Source: Eggerthellaceae bacterium UBA3686 (GTDB lineage: Bacteria > Actinomycetota > Coriobacteriia > Coriobacteriales > Eggerthellaceae). From it: a stretch of DNA of 53,106 nucleotides. Positions 23,149 through 31,168 of this stretch are shown piece by piece. How positions within the stretch are numbered: position 1 is the first letter of the stretch; each line of letters starts with the position of its first letter. Location of the stretch: positions 9,032 to 62,137 of the forward strand of contig DFIX01000050.1 in assembly GCA_002371495.1 (NCBI GenBank). Reading direction: 5' to 3'. A model generated the notes under the pieces. That model made no database searches. It was not told where the DNA came from and worked only from the letters and a program-made list of their open reading frames with translations. Both the position numbers and the translations under genes were made by a program.

Positions 23149-25330
23149 GTGGCTGGAATCTCAGATCGAGACGCGGTCGAAGCTCGACGCCGAGTCGCTC
23201 GAGCACGCTTATGCCGAGCTCGCAAACAGCGTGAGCAGCGCGCGTGTTGCTTCGGCTTCCGTTATCGACGACGTCGAACAGGTGGATGGCGCCGTTAAAG
23301 CGTGCCTTGCCCATATCGGCGTGGATCCGGGCAAAGTGCCCGAGGGCGTTGCGGACGTTGACGAGCGAATCGACTGGCTCTGCCGTCCAACGGGCACGAT
23401 GCGCAGGAACGTTCACCTTGCAAAAGGTTGGCACACACGGGCCTTCGGCTCGATGTTGGGATATTTGGATACCGGCGAAGCGGTGGCGCTCTTGCCGCGC
23501 GGCTCGATTGGCTACAATTGCCTGGAGCCGGGCACTGGCAAGAAAGTCAAGGTAACGCAGGAGGTCGCCGAGCGAATTGCGCCCGAAGCGGTCCTGTTCT
23601 ACCATCCCTTGCCGGCAAAGTCGCTCAAGGTGCGCGACTTGCTGGCGTTTATCTTTCACGTTTTCGATCGCGGGGACTACCTGCTTGTGGCATTGGCGGC
23701 CTTGGCGGTAACGCTTGTGGGACTTGCGCCCGCCTGGGCTAACGAGCTTGCCTTCGGCGTGGTTGCGCCGAGCGGCCAGGTTCAACTCATTCTTCCCATC
23801 GCGGCCCTTTTGCTAGGAGTTGCGGTTTCGACTGCGCTCATCAGCGCGTGCCGCAATCTTATTATGCAGCGTGTGTCCATGAAGCTCGACGTGGTTACCG
23901 AGGCGGCTACGTTCGCCCGTGTTCTAGCGCTGCCGAGCTCGTTTTTCAAGGAATATTCTTCGGGCGACTTGGCAAGCCGCGTTTCGACGGTGACGGCGTT
24001 GACGCAGCAGCTGGCTTCGATGCTGCTGGGTTCGGGCCTTTCGGCTATTCTTTCGCTCGTCTACATATTCCAGATCGGGGCCTACGCGCCATCGCTTGCC
24101 TTGCCTGCGCTTGCAATCGCCGTTGTTCAGGCGGTGCTCACGGCTGTTGCGACCCAGCTTACGGTAAGTTTCGCCAAAGAGACGATGGAGGCGTCGGCGA
24201 AGCTCTCGGGCCTGGTAACGGCCCTACTCAACGGTATTCAGAAGATCAAGCTGGCTGGCGCCGAGGATCGCGCCTTTGCCAAATGGGCGCACGGCTATGC
24301 CGAATACGCGCGTCCAGCCTACAATCGTCCGGCACTCGTTTTGGCGTTGCCGGCAATCGTCGGCGTTGTGGGATTGCTGGGAAACATCGCGATTTACTAC
24401 CTGGCAGCGGTGAGCAAGGTGCCCGTGGCAAGCTACATGGCATTTAACGTGGCCTATGGCCAGGTTACGGCCGCCATCATGGCGCTTGCGGGCATTGCAA
24501 ACCAGGTTGCCCAGATTAACCCCATGCTCGACATGGTTGCGCCCATTCTTGAAGCGGTGCCGGAGACTTCCGACGACAAGCCGAGCGTCGAGTCGCTTAC
24601 CGGCGGCATCGAAGTGTCGGGCGTATCGTTCCGCTATGGCGAGAATCAGCCTTACGTATTGCAGGACCTGAGCTTCAAGGTCCGTCCCGGCGAATACGTG
24701 GCGTTCGTGGGTGCGAGCGGCTGTGGCAAGTCCACCATCATGAGGCTGCTGCTCGGCTTCGAAAAGCCCGAACGTGGCTCGATATTCTATGGGCCATACG
24801 ATGTGACCAAGGTCGATTTGCGGTCTCTGCGCCAGCACATCGGTGTGGTCATGCAAGATGGCAAGCTCTTCATGGGCGATATTTCGTCGAACATAACCAT
24901 TTCGACCCCCATGGCAACGCTCGATGATGCTTGGGAGGCTGCAGAAATTGCGGGCATTGCGGACGATATCCGCAAGATGCCCATGGGTATGCAGACAATC
25001 GTGACCGAAGGCGGCGGAGGAGTTTCCGGCGGTCAGCGTCAGCGCCTGATGATTGCCCGCGCCGTTTGTGGCAAGCGCCGTATTCTCATGCTCGATGAAG
25101 CTACGAGCGCGCTCGACAACAAGACCCAGAAGCATGTGGCAGATTCCTTGGAAACCCTCAAATGTACGCGAATCGTGGTGGCGCACCGCCTGTCTACCGT
25201 TAGGCATTGCGACCGCATCATGGTGGTCGATGGCGGCAAGATAGCCGAAGAGGGAACGTACGACGAGCTTATCGAGCACAAAGGGCTGTTTGCAGACCTG
25301 GTCGCACGGCAAAGGCTCGAGTCTGAATAG
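23141..25330 (+). CDS. ABC exporter of the NHLM bacteriocin type without peptidase (ABC2)
   Basis: The 729-residue protein starts at an ATG overlapping the end of ABC1. The first 150 residues are a non-catalytic domain typical of the NHLM ABC2 group (LAHIGVDPGKVPEGVADVDE..., LPRGSIGYNC). A six-helix ABC membrane domain spans about 165-455, and the nucleotide-binding domain has GASGCGKST near 523, VSGGQRQRLMIARAV and ILMLDEATSALD. No Cys protease motif is present. A strong bidirectional hairpin lies 80 bp downstream. Confidence 0.92.
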   Translation: MTKWLESQIETRSKLDAESLEHAYAELANSVSSARVASASVIDDVEQVDGAVKACLAHIGVDPGKVPEGVADVDERIDWLCRPTGTMRRNVHLAKGWHTRAFGSMLGYLDTGEAVALLPRGSIGYNCLEPGTGKKVKVTQEVAERIAPEAVLFYHPLPAKSLKVRDLLAFIFHVFDRGDYLLVALAALAVTLVGLAPAWANELAFGVVAPSGQVQLILPIAALLLGVAVSTALISACRNLIMQRVSMKLDVVTEAATFARVLALPSSFFKEYSSGDLASRVSTVTALTQQLASMLLGSGLSAILSLVYIFQIGAYAPSLALPALAIAVVQAVLTAVATQLTVSFAKETMEASAKLSGLVTALLNGIQKIKLAGAEDRAFAKWAHGYAEYARPAYNRPALVLALPAIVGVVGLLGNIAIYYLAAVSKVPVASYMAFNVAYGQVTAAIMALAGIANQVAQINPMLDMVAPILEAVPETSDDKPSVESLTGGIEVSGVSFRYGENQPYVLQDLSFKVRPGEYVAFVGASGCGKSTIMRLLLGFEKPERGSIFYGPYDVTKVDLRSLRQHIGVVMQDGKLFMGDISSNITISTPMATLDDAWEAAEIAGIADDIRKMPMGMQTIVTEGGGGVSGGQRQRLMIARAVCGKRRILMLDEATSALDNKTQKHVADSLETLKCTRIVVAHRLSTVRHCDRIMVVDGGKIAEEGTYDELIEHKGLFADLVARQRLESE

Positions 25331-25410
25331 GCAGATCGATAGCCAAATCGCCGAAGATGCGCCAAGTGAGGGCGAGTGGGTTTTCGGCTCGTTAGGATAT
25401 ACGCAACAAC

Positions 25411-25441
25411 AAGGCGGCCCGGGCAATGCCCGGGCCGCCTT
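25411..25441. terminator. Bidirectional terminator after the exporter operon
   Basis: AAGGCGGCCCGGGCA and TGCCCGGGCCGCCTT are perfect 15-base arms around a single A. It stands between the convergent ABC2 gene and the leader-peptide gene at 25474 and can stop transcription both ways. Confidence 0.85.
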
Positions 25442-25473
25442 AGATGTGAAGGGCCTTGCAGAGTCCTTAAACG

Positions 25474-25761
25474 CTACAGGGAATTCGCCTTGCGCAGCTT
25501 ATCGAATTCGTCTTTGGTAAGAAACTCTTGGGTCGTGCGCAAGTTGCTGGCCCAGTGGTTGGCCGTATTCGCATCGTCGACCCGCATTACGATCTTGCCT
25601 TTGTTGTCGATTACATAGAAGGCTTCTTTCCTGTGAGTTGCGGCATCGCCTTCGTCGTGGTAAAGATATCCGCCAGCAATGCCGTCGAGGGCTTCGTCAC
25701 TCAGCTCTATGCCTGTGTCGCCTGCAAGTTCAAGCAGCTCCTTTTTCAGCTTGTCGTTCAT
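25474..25761 (-). CDS. Double-glycine leader peptide (Nif11/NHLP-like precursor) with cysteine-free cargo
   Basis: The 95-residue product has an acidic helical leader with the motif GIELSDEALDGIAGG at 17-31, typical of Nif11/NHLP-type leaders cut after GG by C39 peptidases. The cargo, residues 32-95, has no Cys and is rich in charged residues (AFYVIDNKGKIVMRVDDA, TANHWASNLRTTQEFLTKDE), so it looks like a small folded protein rather than a lanthipeptide or thiopeptide core. GGAGGAATC precedes the ATG. It lies convergent to the C39/ABC exporter, its likely export route. No modification enzyme is adjacent. Confidence 0.82.
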   Translation of the reverse strand: MNDKLKKELLELAGDTGIELSDEALDGIAGGYLYHDEGDAATHRKEAFYVIDNKGKIVMRVDDANTANHWASNLRTTQEFLTKDEFDKLRKANSL

Positions 25762-25814
25762 GATTCCTCCCTTCCTGCCGTCAGAATTCGCGGCTGGTCT
25801 ATGAATTGCTCGTT

Positions 25815-25845
25815 GGGGGGTGGGGCTGGCTTCGCCCCCACTTAC
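25815..25845. terminator. Hairpin after the lipoprotein gene
   Basis: GTGGGG and CCCCAC, with extra G/C pairs, form a stem just past the 3' end (25852) of the minus-strand lipoprotein gene. No T-run is present, so the terminator role is tentative. Confidence 0.35.
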
Positions 25846-25851
25846 GTATAG

Positions 25852-27666
25852 TTAACCCTCTTCGTCATCGGCGGACGCTTCGTCATCGGCGGCAGGCTCG
25901 TCCTGGACAGTCGGTTCGGGCTCGTCTTTGGCGGCAGGCTCTTCCTTCGCAGCCGGCTCTTCCTTGGCGGCGGGCTCGTCCTTGGCACTCGGTTCGTCGT
26001 TCTTGGTGTTGTTAGCGTTTTCGACCTTGGGCTCGGCTTCCTGCCGGTTGACAAGTTGAATGTCTTTGAGCGTCATGCTGGTGCTACTGTATACGACTTT
26101 CACGACATCGCCCTTTTTGGGGATGTAGCCGCTCGAGATATTGGTGTTCTCGTCGATGGTGAGCTTGAGCTCGTCGCCGTTCTTCATTTTGATTACGACG
26201 TACCGGTCGCTTTCGCTGCCCTTGACGATGGTTCCTTGGCCAGAGACGCTCACGTCGGCCGCGGGCGTGGGTTCGGACTCGACGGAAGGCTCAGGCTCGT
26301 CGGAAGGCTCAGGCTCGTCGGAAGGATCTGGCTCGGGCGCCGGCGCAGGTTCGTCGGAAGGCTCGGGCTCGGGGGCAGGGCTCGGCTGCTCGCCGGGATC
26401 GCTCGACTGGGGAGAGACCTGCTGATCTGAGGCCGGTGCCGTTTCGGACTCGGCGGGCTGAGCCGCAGCCGAGCTTTGCGCGCTGCTGCTCGAAACGGCT
26501 TGAGTCGAGGTTTCTGCCGTGCCTGCTGACGAAGTGCTCTTGCCGCTCGTGCTGCTGGCGGCAGAACTGCTGCTGGCGGCAGAACTGCTGCTGGCGCTGC
26601 TACCGGACTTCTTGCCCGTCTTCTTCGCCTGCTTCTTGGCGGTTTCCTTGCTGGCAGTCTTCGCGTCCTTTACGCAGTAGATGATTCCTGCTTGCGGGTT
26701 ATCGATCAGCGATCCGGTGTACGTGATTTCGGCGTTATAGCCTACTGCGGGCTTGTCGCCGTAGTACTTGGTGTATTGGTTCACGATGAACGTGTACTTG
26801 GCTTTGCCCGTGTCGAGCGTTACGACGCTTTGTCCGACATCGGTGATCTTGCCATTAATAATGTACGCGCGATCCTGTCCTTGTTTCACGATGTTGATGG
26901 TCAGGGCTTCGGGCGTATCCTTTATGCCGCCCGCGTATACGATATCGACCAAGTCGCCTGCCTTAACGTCGTTGGCTGCGCCCGTGACGGCGGTGTTGGC
27001 GGTCATGGCGAAGCGATAAGCGTGTGCGGAGTCGATGCCAAGCAGCAGCGTGCCGTCGACGAGCTCCGATACGAAGCCGTGCGTCGTGTTCGTCTTGGGA
27101 AGCTCGGCGTCGGTCACTACTGCGATGACGTTTGCATAGGGATATTCGCTCAGGTCGCCCAGATAGGTCAGCTCGATTTCGTCACCAAGGCTCAGGTCGC
27201 CGACGAGGTAGGTGTCGGAGTCTCTTTGGAAGGTGACGGTTTGGTTGTTGCTAGAGAGGGTGATGGTGTCATCGTCCCAGTCTATAAGCGTTCCGGCGAA
27301 GGGAAGCGCGGTGTCCATATGTTCGACGAGCGTGACCTCGTCGGCGTGCTTGCCGTTGCTGTCGGAGTGGAACTTCACCGACACGACATCGTCCAAGTAC
27401 ATTCCGTCAAGGTCGCCCAGATCGTAAATGGTGTCGGTGTTGGTTGTGAACTGCGTGTCGCCCTGGGTGCCCGATACCACGAGCTCGTTTTGGGACGCCA
27501 TGACAAGGGTGCCCTCGTATACGCCGGTGTCAAGATTCTGCTCCTGCGCGGCGGGTGACCCGTTCGAACTTGAGCTTGCATTGTTAGCGCTCGCGCACGC
27601 GCCGAGCACTGTCGCCATGGCCAACGCGAGGGCTATGGCGAAAATCGCGCTTAACTGCTTTTTCAT
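25852..27666 (-). CDS. Large lipoprotein with beta repeats and proline/acid-rich linkers
   Basis: The 604-residue protein has a lipoprotein signal (MKKQLSAIFAIALALAMATVLGAC, lipobox LGAC at 21-24). Residues about 48-330 hold several beta-rich units of the kind YEGTLVMASQNELVV, AGTLIDWDDDTITL and IINGKITDVGQSVVTL, each followed by a diverged partner strand. A Ser/Ala linker (about 345-400), a Pro/Glu/Asp/Ser stretch with EPSDEP repeats (about 415-470), one more beta unit (about 475-530) and a charged tail with EPAAKEEPAAKDEP repeats follow. It probably reaches through the wall. Function unknown. A 38-residue ORF lies 15 bp upstream in the same operon. Confidence 0.8.
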   Translation of the reverse strand: MKKQLSAIFAIALALAMATVLGACASANNASSSSNGSPAAQEQNLDTGVYEGTLVMASQNELVVSGTQGDTQFTTNTDTIYDLGDLDGMYLDDVVSVKFHSDSNGKHADEVTLVEHMDTALPFAGTLIDWDDDTITLSSNNQTVTFQRDSDTYLVGDLSLGDEIELTYLGDLSEYPYANVIAVVTDAELPKTNTTHGFVSELVDGTLLLGIDSAHAYRFAMTANTAVTGAANDVKAGDLVDIVYAGGIKDTPEALTINIVKQGQDRAYIINGKITDVGQSVVTLDTGKAKYTFIVNQYTKYYGDKPAVGYNAEITYTGSLIDNPQAGIIYCVKDAKTASKETAKKQAKKTGKKSGSSASSSSAASSSSAASSTSGKSTSSAGTAETSTQAVSSSSAQSSAAAQPAESETAPASDQQVSPQSSDPGEQPSPAPEPEPSDEPAPAPEPDPSDEPEPSDEPEPSVESEPTPAADVSVSGQGTIVKGSESDRYVVIKMKNGDELKLTIDENTNISSGYIPKKGDVVKVVYSSTSMTLKDIQLVNRQEAEPKVENANNTKNDEPSAKDEPAAKEEPAAKEEPAAKDEPEPTVQDEPAADDEASADDEEG

Positions 27667-27681
27667 GTGCGCTCCTTTCTT

Positions 27682-27798
27682 CTACCAAAAACGTTGGATA
27701 AAGATCTCGATTTCGTCGAGCAGCTCGTCGGGGATGTCGAGCTGCTCGTCCAGGGTGCCGTCTAAGAGGTCCCTTAGTGCTTGGACCTTTTCTTCCAT
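27682..27798 (-). CDS. 38-residue acidic peptide upstream of the lipoprotein gene
   Basis: The ORF starts at ATG 27798 with a very strong GGAGGG site 4 bases upstream, and ends at TAG 27682-27684, 15 bases before the lipoprotein start. The peptide is acidic and helical: MEEKVQALRDLLDGTLDEQ then LDIPDELLDEIEIFIQRFW. The segment LDIPDELLDEI resembles the (I/Y)EL(S/T)DE-LD-(I/V)A motif of the nearby leader peptides, but no GG follows. The strong ribosome-binding site and tight spacing argue that it is translated. Confidence 0.6.
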   Translation of the reverse strand: MEEKVQALRDLLDGTLDEQLDIPDELLDEIEIFIQRFW

Positions 27799-27913
27799 TT
27801 TCCCTCCAATCGCTCAAACGGCAAACTGCGACATCGATTACTCCTTCTGGGGATGTTACGCTAGGGACCAAGCGTACGTCTCATAATAATTGTAGCAGTG
27901 GGCTGCGGAGCCT

Positions 27914-27982
27914 GTGGACGAGGGGGCGTTTCCTCCGTCCACGCGATTGCAGTGCGCACGGAGGAAACGCCCCCTCGTTCAC
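27914..27982. repeat. GTGGACGAGG-type palindrome, 25-bp arms
   Basis: The arms 27914-27938 and 27958-27982 match at 24 of 25 positions (GTGGACGAGGGGGCGTTTCC inwards). The half unit GTGGACGAGG...CGTTCAC is shared with 11717-11784. The 27799-28128 gap also holds a CGTATAAG box at 28013; no other gene is seen in it. Confidence 0.8.
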
Positions 27983-28012
27983 TGGTAGTTGGGATGAGGT
28001 TTGGGCTTTGAG

Positions 28013-28020
28013 CGTATAAG
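28013..28020 (+). promoter_or_regulatory. CGTATAAG promoter-like element before idi
   Basis: CGTATAAG lies 108 bases before the idi start, with GGATGA 15 bases upstream. See also 11824, 18867, 29709 and 47645. Confidence 0.3.
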
Positions 28021-28128
28021 GCGTGAGAACGCGAGCGGATTTGGTGGCGATAACTATATATATGTAGAAGCGACCGTGCGGCGGGTGGTGGATGCGCGAG
28101 GGCGCAAGCGTGTAAGGGGGCAGCGACT

Positions 28129-28719
28129 ATGCAAAACAGCAACGATGCGATGGCGAATGATCTGGCGCGCGATGACATGCTGATCTTGGTTGATGGCATG
28201 GACCGTCAGATAGGAACCGCGTCGAAATGGCAGACGCATTCAGAGGGGTTGCTTCATCGCGCCTTTTCGGTCGTGCTCGTACGAGACGGGCAGGAAGGGC
28301 CCGAGCTCATGCTTGCTAAGCGAGCGCTTTGTAAATACCATTCCGGAGGCCTTTGGGCTAACTCGTGCTGTTCTCATCCGCGTGCAGGGGAGTCGACCGT
28401 TCAGGCGGCGTATCGGCGTGTGCGCGAGGAGCTGGGCTGCGACGCCGCCGATTTGCGCGAGCTGACAGCGTTTGCTTATCGCGCTGTATTCGCAAACGGT
28501 CTCTGCGAATACGAATATGACCATGTGCTCGTAGGACGCTGTGAAGGGGAGGCGTCACCTGGCCCCGGCGAGGTGAGCGAGGTGCGCTGGGTCGGCTTTG
28601 ACTCCTTGGCATCCGAGCTTGCCAACGCGCCCGACGCCTTTGCCGCTTGGGCGCCCATGGTGCTTACCATGGTGATGGCTTCGATTGCGAGCGGAAAGCA
28701 ACGCGAGGAGGAGCGATAA
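28129..28719 (+). CDS. idi: Isopentenyl-diphosphate delta-isomerase, type 1
   Basis: The 196-residue Nudix-fold protein matches type 1 IPP isomerase, which interconverts isopentenyl and dimethylallyl diphosphate. Visible are LLHRAFSVVLV, the substrate and metal segment YHSGGLWANSCCSHPRAGE with the active-site Cys, the Nudix-like AAYRRVREELG and EYEYDHVLVG with the catalytic Glu. GTAAGGGGG precedes the ATG by 8 bases; in-frame ATGs at 28150 and 28174 are alternatives. It is 3 bases upstream of the HExxH gene, so they share a message. Confidence 0.92.
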   Translation: MQNSNDAMANDLARDDMLILVDGMDRQIGTASKWQTHSEGLLHRAFSVVLVRDGQEGPELMLAKRALCKYHSGGLWANSCCSHPRAGESTVQAAYRRVREELGCDAADLRELTAFAYRAVFANGLCEYEYDHVLVGRCEGEASPGPGEVSEVRWVGFDSLASELANAPDAFAAWAPMVLTMVMASIASGKQREEER

Positions 28720-28722
28720 TTG

Positions 28723-29613
28723 ATGAGCGGAGCGAACGAACGGGCAAGTTTGCAGGGGCCGGCAGCTTTAGAGTCTCTGGCTCGGAGGTTTCCGCAACTT
28801 TACGTGGCGTCGGCCGAGGGCGCGCAGGATGCCCATCGGCTGGCAAGTGGTCGCGGCCTTGCTCCTACGGGGGCGTCGCTTGATCATTTCGTAGGTAGCG
28901 AGCAAGATGAGCTGCGCGTAGTTGAGACCCCGGCAGGGCCGGTCGAGGTGCTGTTCTTGGAGCGCCGCGGCGATTTCGAGACCTTCCTGCAAATCGTGGG
29001 GAACAAATCGGCTCCGGTTGCCATTGCGCGGACGGTCGGCGCCGTCACGTACCGCGGGCTTGCCGATTGGAGCAAGGTCGCCGAAGCGCGCGAAGCATAT
29101 TTGGCATCGGGCGGTGACGACTGGGGCAGCGAGTTCAGTCGCCTGGCAAAGCAGCCGGGCGCATTCCGCAGCGAGATCATCGTTATTTCCGAGGGGCCTT
29201 ACAGCAACGTGCCAGCCGACCAAACGGCTTACGGACAAGACGAATGGGTGCGCGTGTCTCGCGAAATCCGGCTGCATCACGAGTGCGCTCATGTGGTGTG
29301 CCGACGCACGATGCCGGATGACATTTTGCCAATATGGGACGAAGTTACCGCCGACGTGGTCGGTTTGCTTTTTGCCACCGGGGGATATGATGTCGTGCTG
29401 GCCTCGCGCTTTCTGGGCGTTTCGGAGCGCGGTTTCGTTGGCGGGCGGCTTGCGGAGTACCTAAACGCGGAGCAAACGGATCGCATCGACGAAGTTGCCG
29501 CTGAAGTGCACGGGGCGTGCGCACGCATTGAGCAGATGGCCGGTTCTGCCGAAATGGCCGACCCGTTTGCGTTTCTGCTCGAATTGAAGCGCTCGCCGCT
29601 CGTGGGCTACTGA
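28723..29613 (+). CDS. Putative HExxH zinc metalloprotein, family not recognised
   Basis: The 296-residue protein contains LHHECAHVVCRR with the zinc-protease signature His186-Glu-Cys-Ala-His190, followed 16 residues later by DEVTAD (Glu207 and Asp211), a spacing that fits a gluzincin-type third ligand. The region continues with VVGLLFATGGYD, and the C-terminus has GGRLAEYL and a helical end. There is no signal peptide, so it should act in the cytoplasm. The ATG at 28723 lies 3 bases past the idi stop. It stands between idi and the second leader-peptide gene; a role in peptide processing is conceivable but is only context. Confidence 0.65.
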   Translation: MSGANERASLQGPAALESLARRFPQLYVASAEGAQDAHRLASGRGLAPTGASLDHFVGSEQDELRVVETPAGPVEVLFLERRGDFETFLQIVGNKSAPVAIARTVGAVTYRGLADWSKVAEAREAYLASGGDDWGSEFSRLAKQPGAFRSEIIVISEGPYSNVPADQTAYGQDEWVRVSREIRLHHECAHVVCRRTMPDDILPIWDEVTADVVGLLFATGGYDVVLASRFLGVSERGFVGGRLAEYLNAEQTDRIDEVAAEVHGACARIEQMAGSAEMADPFAFLLELKRSPLVGY

Positions 29614-29708
29614 TTTTCGGGCGCTGCCGCCGGCGTTCTGCGCGGTTTGCGCCGTAGGTCTGCGCTGAGCGCTGAGTGGCAATTGTCAGGACGGTCTTTT
29701 CGGGGCCG

Positions 29709-29716
29709 CGTATAAG
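29709..29716 (+). promoter_or_regulatory. CGTATAAG promoter-like element before the zinc-ribbon peptide gene
   Basis: CGTATAAG lies 35 bases before the ATG at 29752, a good distance for a -10 box, with GGACGG 14 bases upstream. Confidence 0.35.
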
Positions 29717-29751
29717 AAGAAGCAGAGTCTAAACGACAGGAGGGGACCAAG

Positions 29752-30015
29752 ATGCTCTACGATGGTCTGACGCCAAGTCAGCGGAAAGAAGCGCTGGCAG
29801 GTGAGGCTCCAGAGGATATTTTGGCGCTTGCTCGGCAGGACGGTTACGAGCTGACCGACGAAGAGCTCGACCAGGTCGCCGGCGGCGTAGATGCATGGGG
29901 CGACCAGAAAGATGCCGTCATAAAGTGTTCGTCGTGCGGTTCCGACAAGGTGGAACCGCAGGGTATGCATACGTATCGCTGCCTGAACTGCCATAACGTC
30001 TTCAAGGCCAATTAG
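29752..30015 (+). CDS. Double-glycine leader peptide with zinc-ribbon cargo
   Basis: The 87-residue product has a helical leader (LTPSQRKEALAGEAPEDILALARQDG) with YELTDEELDQVAGG at 32-45, the same motif as in the 25474 product and in Nif11-type leaders. The cargo, 46-87, contains Cys59-x2-Cys62 and Cys77-x2-Cys80 (KCSSCGSDK...YRCLNCHNVF), a rubredoxin-knuckle or zinc-ribbon layout. AGGAGGGG lies before the ATG. The unknown gene at 30021 starts 5 bases after its stop, so they form an operon. Whether the protein is cut and exported by the C39 exporter is inferred from the motif only. Confidence 0.8.
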   Translation: MLYDGLTPSQRKEALAGEAPEDILALARQDGYELTDEELDQVAGGVDAWGDQKDAVIKCSSCGSDKVEPQGMHTYRCLNCHNVFKAN

Positions 30016-30020
30016 GGCGG

Positions 30021-31061
30021 ATGAGCGCAATGAATATTCCGCCGCACGACATTGCGTTTCAGGTGTTGTTGCTGCAGGCCGCCGACAGCGGCCGCGATAG
30101 CGTGCTGTTCGGCCAGAGCTTGCAGCGCGTGCGCGAAGCTGCGCCGTCTTTTCTGATTGGCGAGAGTTTTCCGAGCGTTTACCTGGAACATCCGCTGATC
30201 GGGAAGCCGTTTTTGGACGTCACCATGCTTCTGGAACAGCTGGAGCCAGGCATGCGCATACAATCCGAGGCTGCAGGTGAACATGGGGCGATGCTCGACT
30301 GGTATGCCGATGCGCGCAGGGTGCATGAAGATGTGAGCTGCGGGTTCGAGCTCGACACGAAAGAAGAGACCCTTCCTCAGGCGGCGGTGCACTTTCAGCC
30401 GCGTCGGCATTTGGAACTTGTTGGGCCGTTCTGCGAAGTGATCGGCGAGCCGCAGCGCGCAAAGCTCTACCTTGACTTGAACGAGCGTATGCCAGACGGC
30501 TGGCCGCTTTCGTTCTTCGGTCTGTTCAGGGGGCGCGCGGCGTCGCCTTTGCGCGTTTGTGGTTACTTGAGCGATGCCGAGAAAGAGGCTTGCGCCAATG
30601 ATTCCGCGCATCTGTCGGCGGTTTTCGACGAAATCGGCTTTTCCGCCTACAACCTGCGGATGTTGTCCCAGGTGTCGGCTCTGATGGCGGCGGCTCCCGG
30701 TTGCGTGGATTTCCAGTTCGACGTGTACCCCGACGGTCGCCTGGGCAACATTTTCGCCATCGACGTGCAGTTCGGCATCGAGCAGCCCGATTGCGTGCGC
30801 GAGACCTTCAGGTCCGGTGCCGGCGCGAGCGTCATGGGGCTTCTGGAGGAGTGGGGCGCCGCTGACGGCCGCTGGAAGCTTGCGGTGGAGTCTGCGTTTG
30901 CCCGCGCAATTCCCGTTGAGCTGGATGACGGGGAGGTTGGGCGCTACGCCTTCACGCTCATGCCCCAGTGGAACAAGGCCCGCTGGAACGATGGTGCGTT
31001 ACAGCCTTCGAAGCTTTATCATCTGGCCCATGCAGCCTTGTTGGAAGGGTCTTTTGAATAA
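30021..31061 (+). CDS. Unrecognised 346-residue protein paired with the zinc-ribbon peptide
   Basis: This soluble protein has no signal peptide or membrane segment. I do not recognise the family. Distinctive blocks are AKLYLDLNERMPDGWPLSFF (about 152-171), SPLRVCGYLSDAEKEACAND (about 176-195), VDFQFDVYPDGRLGNIFAID (about 233-252) and YAFTLMPQWNKARW near 320. The ATG at 30021 is 5 bases after the stop of the leader-peptide gene; an ATG at 30030 fits the AGGGCGG site equally well. The tight coupling suggests it acts on, binds or chaperones that peptide. Confidence 0.7.
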   Translation: MSAMNIPPHDIAFQVLLLQAADSGRDSVLFGQSLQRVREAAPSFLIGESFPSVYLEHPLIGKPFLDVTMLLEQLEPGMRIQSEAAGEHGAMLDWYADARRVHEDVSCGFELDTKEETLPQAAVHFQPRRHLELVGPFCEVIGEPQRAKLYLDLNERMPDGWPLSFFGLFRGRAASPLRVCGYLSDAEKEACANDSAHLSAVFDEIGFSAYNLRMLSQVSALMAAAPGCVDFQFDVYPDGRLGNIFAIDVQFGIEQPDCVRETFRSGAGASVMGLLEEWGAADGRWKLAVESAFARAIPVELDDGEVGRYAFTLMPQWNKARWNDGALQPSKLYHLAHAALLEGSFE

Positions 31062-31168
31062 TTTTTTGGGAACGTTGCGCAATTCGTTTAATGCGATGTT
31101 TGCTGCGGTTCAATATTGGGCTGTCTATAATGAGAAACGTCTGATAACCGACAAAGATTGGAGTGCAA

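Noticed and set aside
26280..26700. Tandem DNA repeats as a CRISPR or minisatellite
   Set aside because: The repeats encode Pro/Glu/Ser/Ala-rich protein linkers inside the lipoprotein gene, with no spacers.
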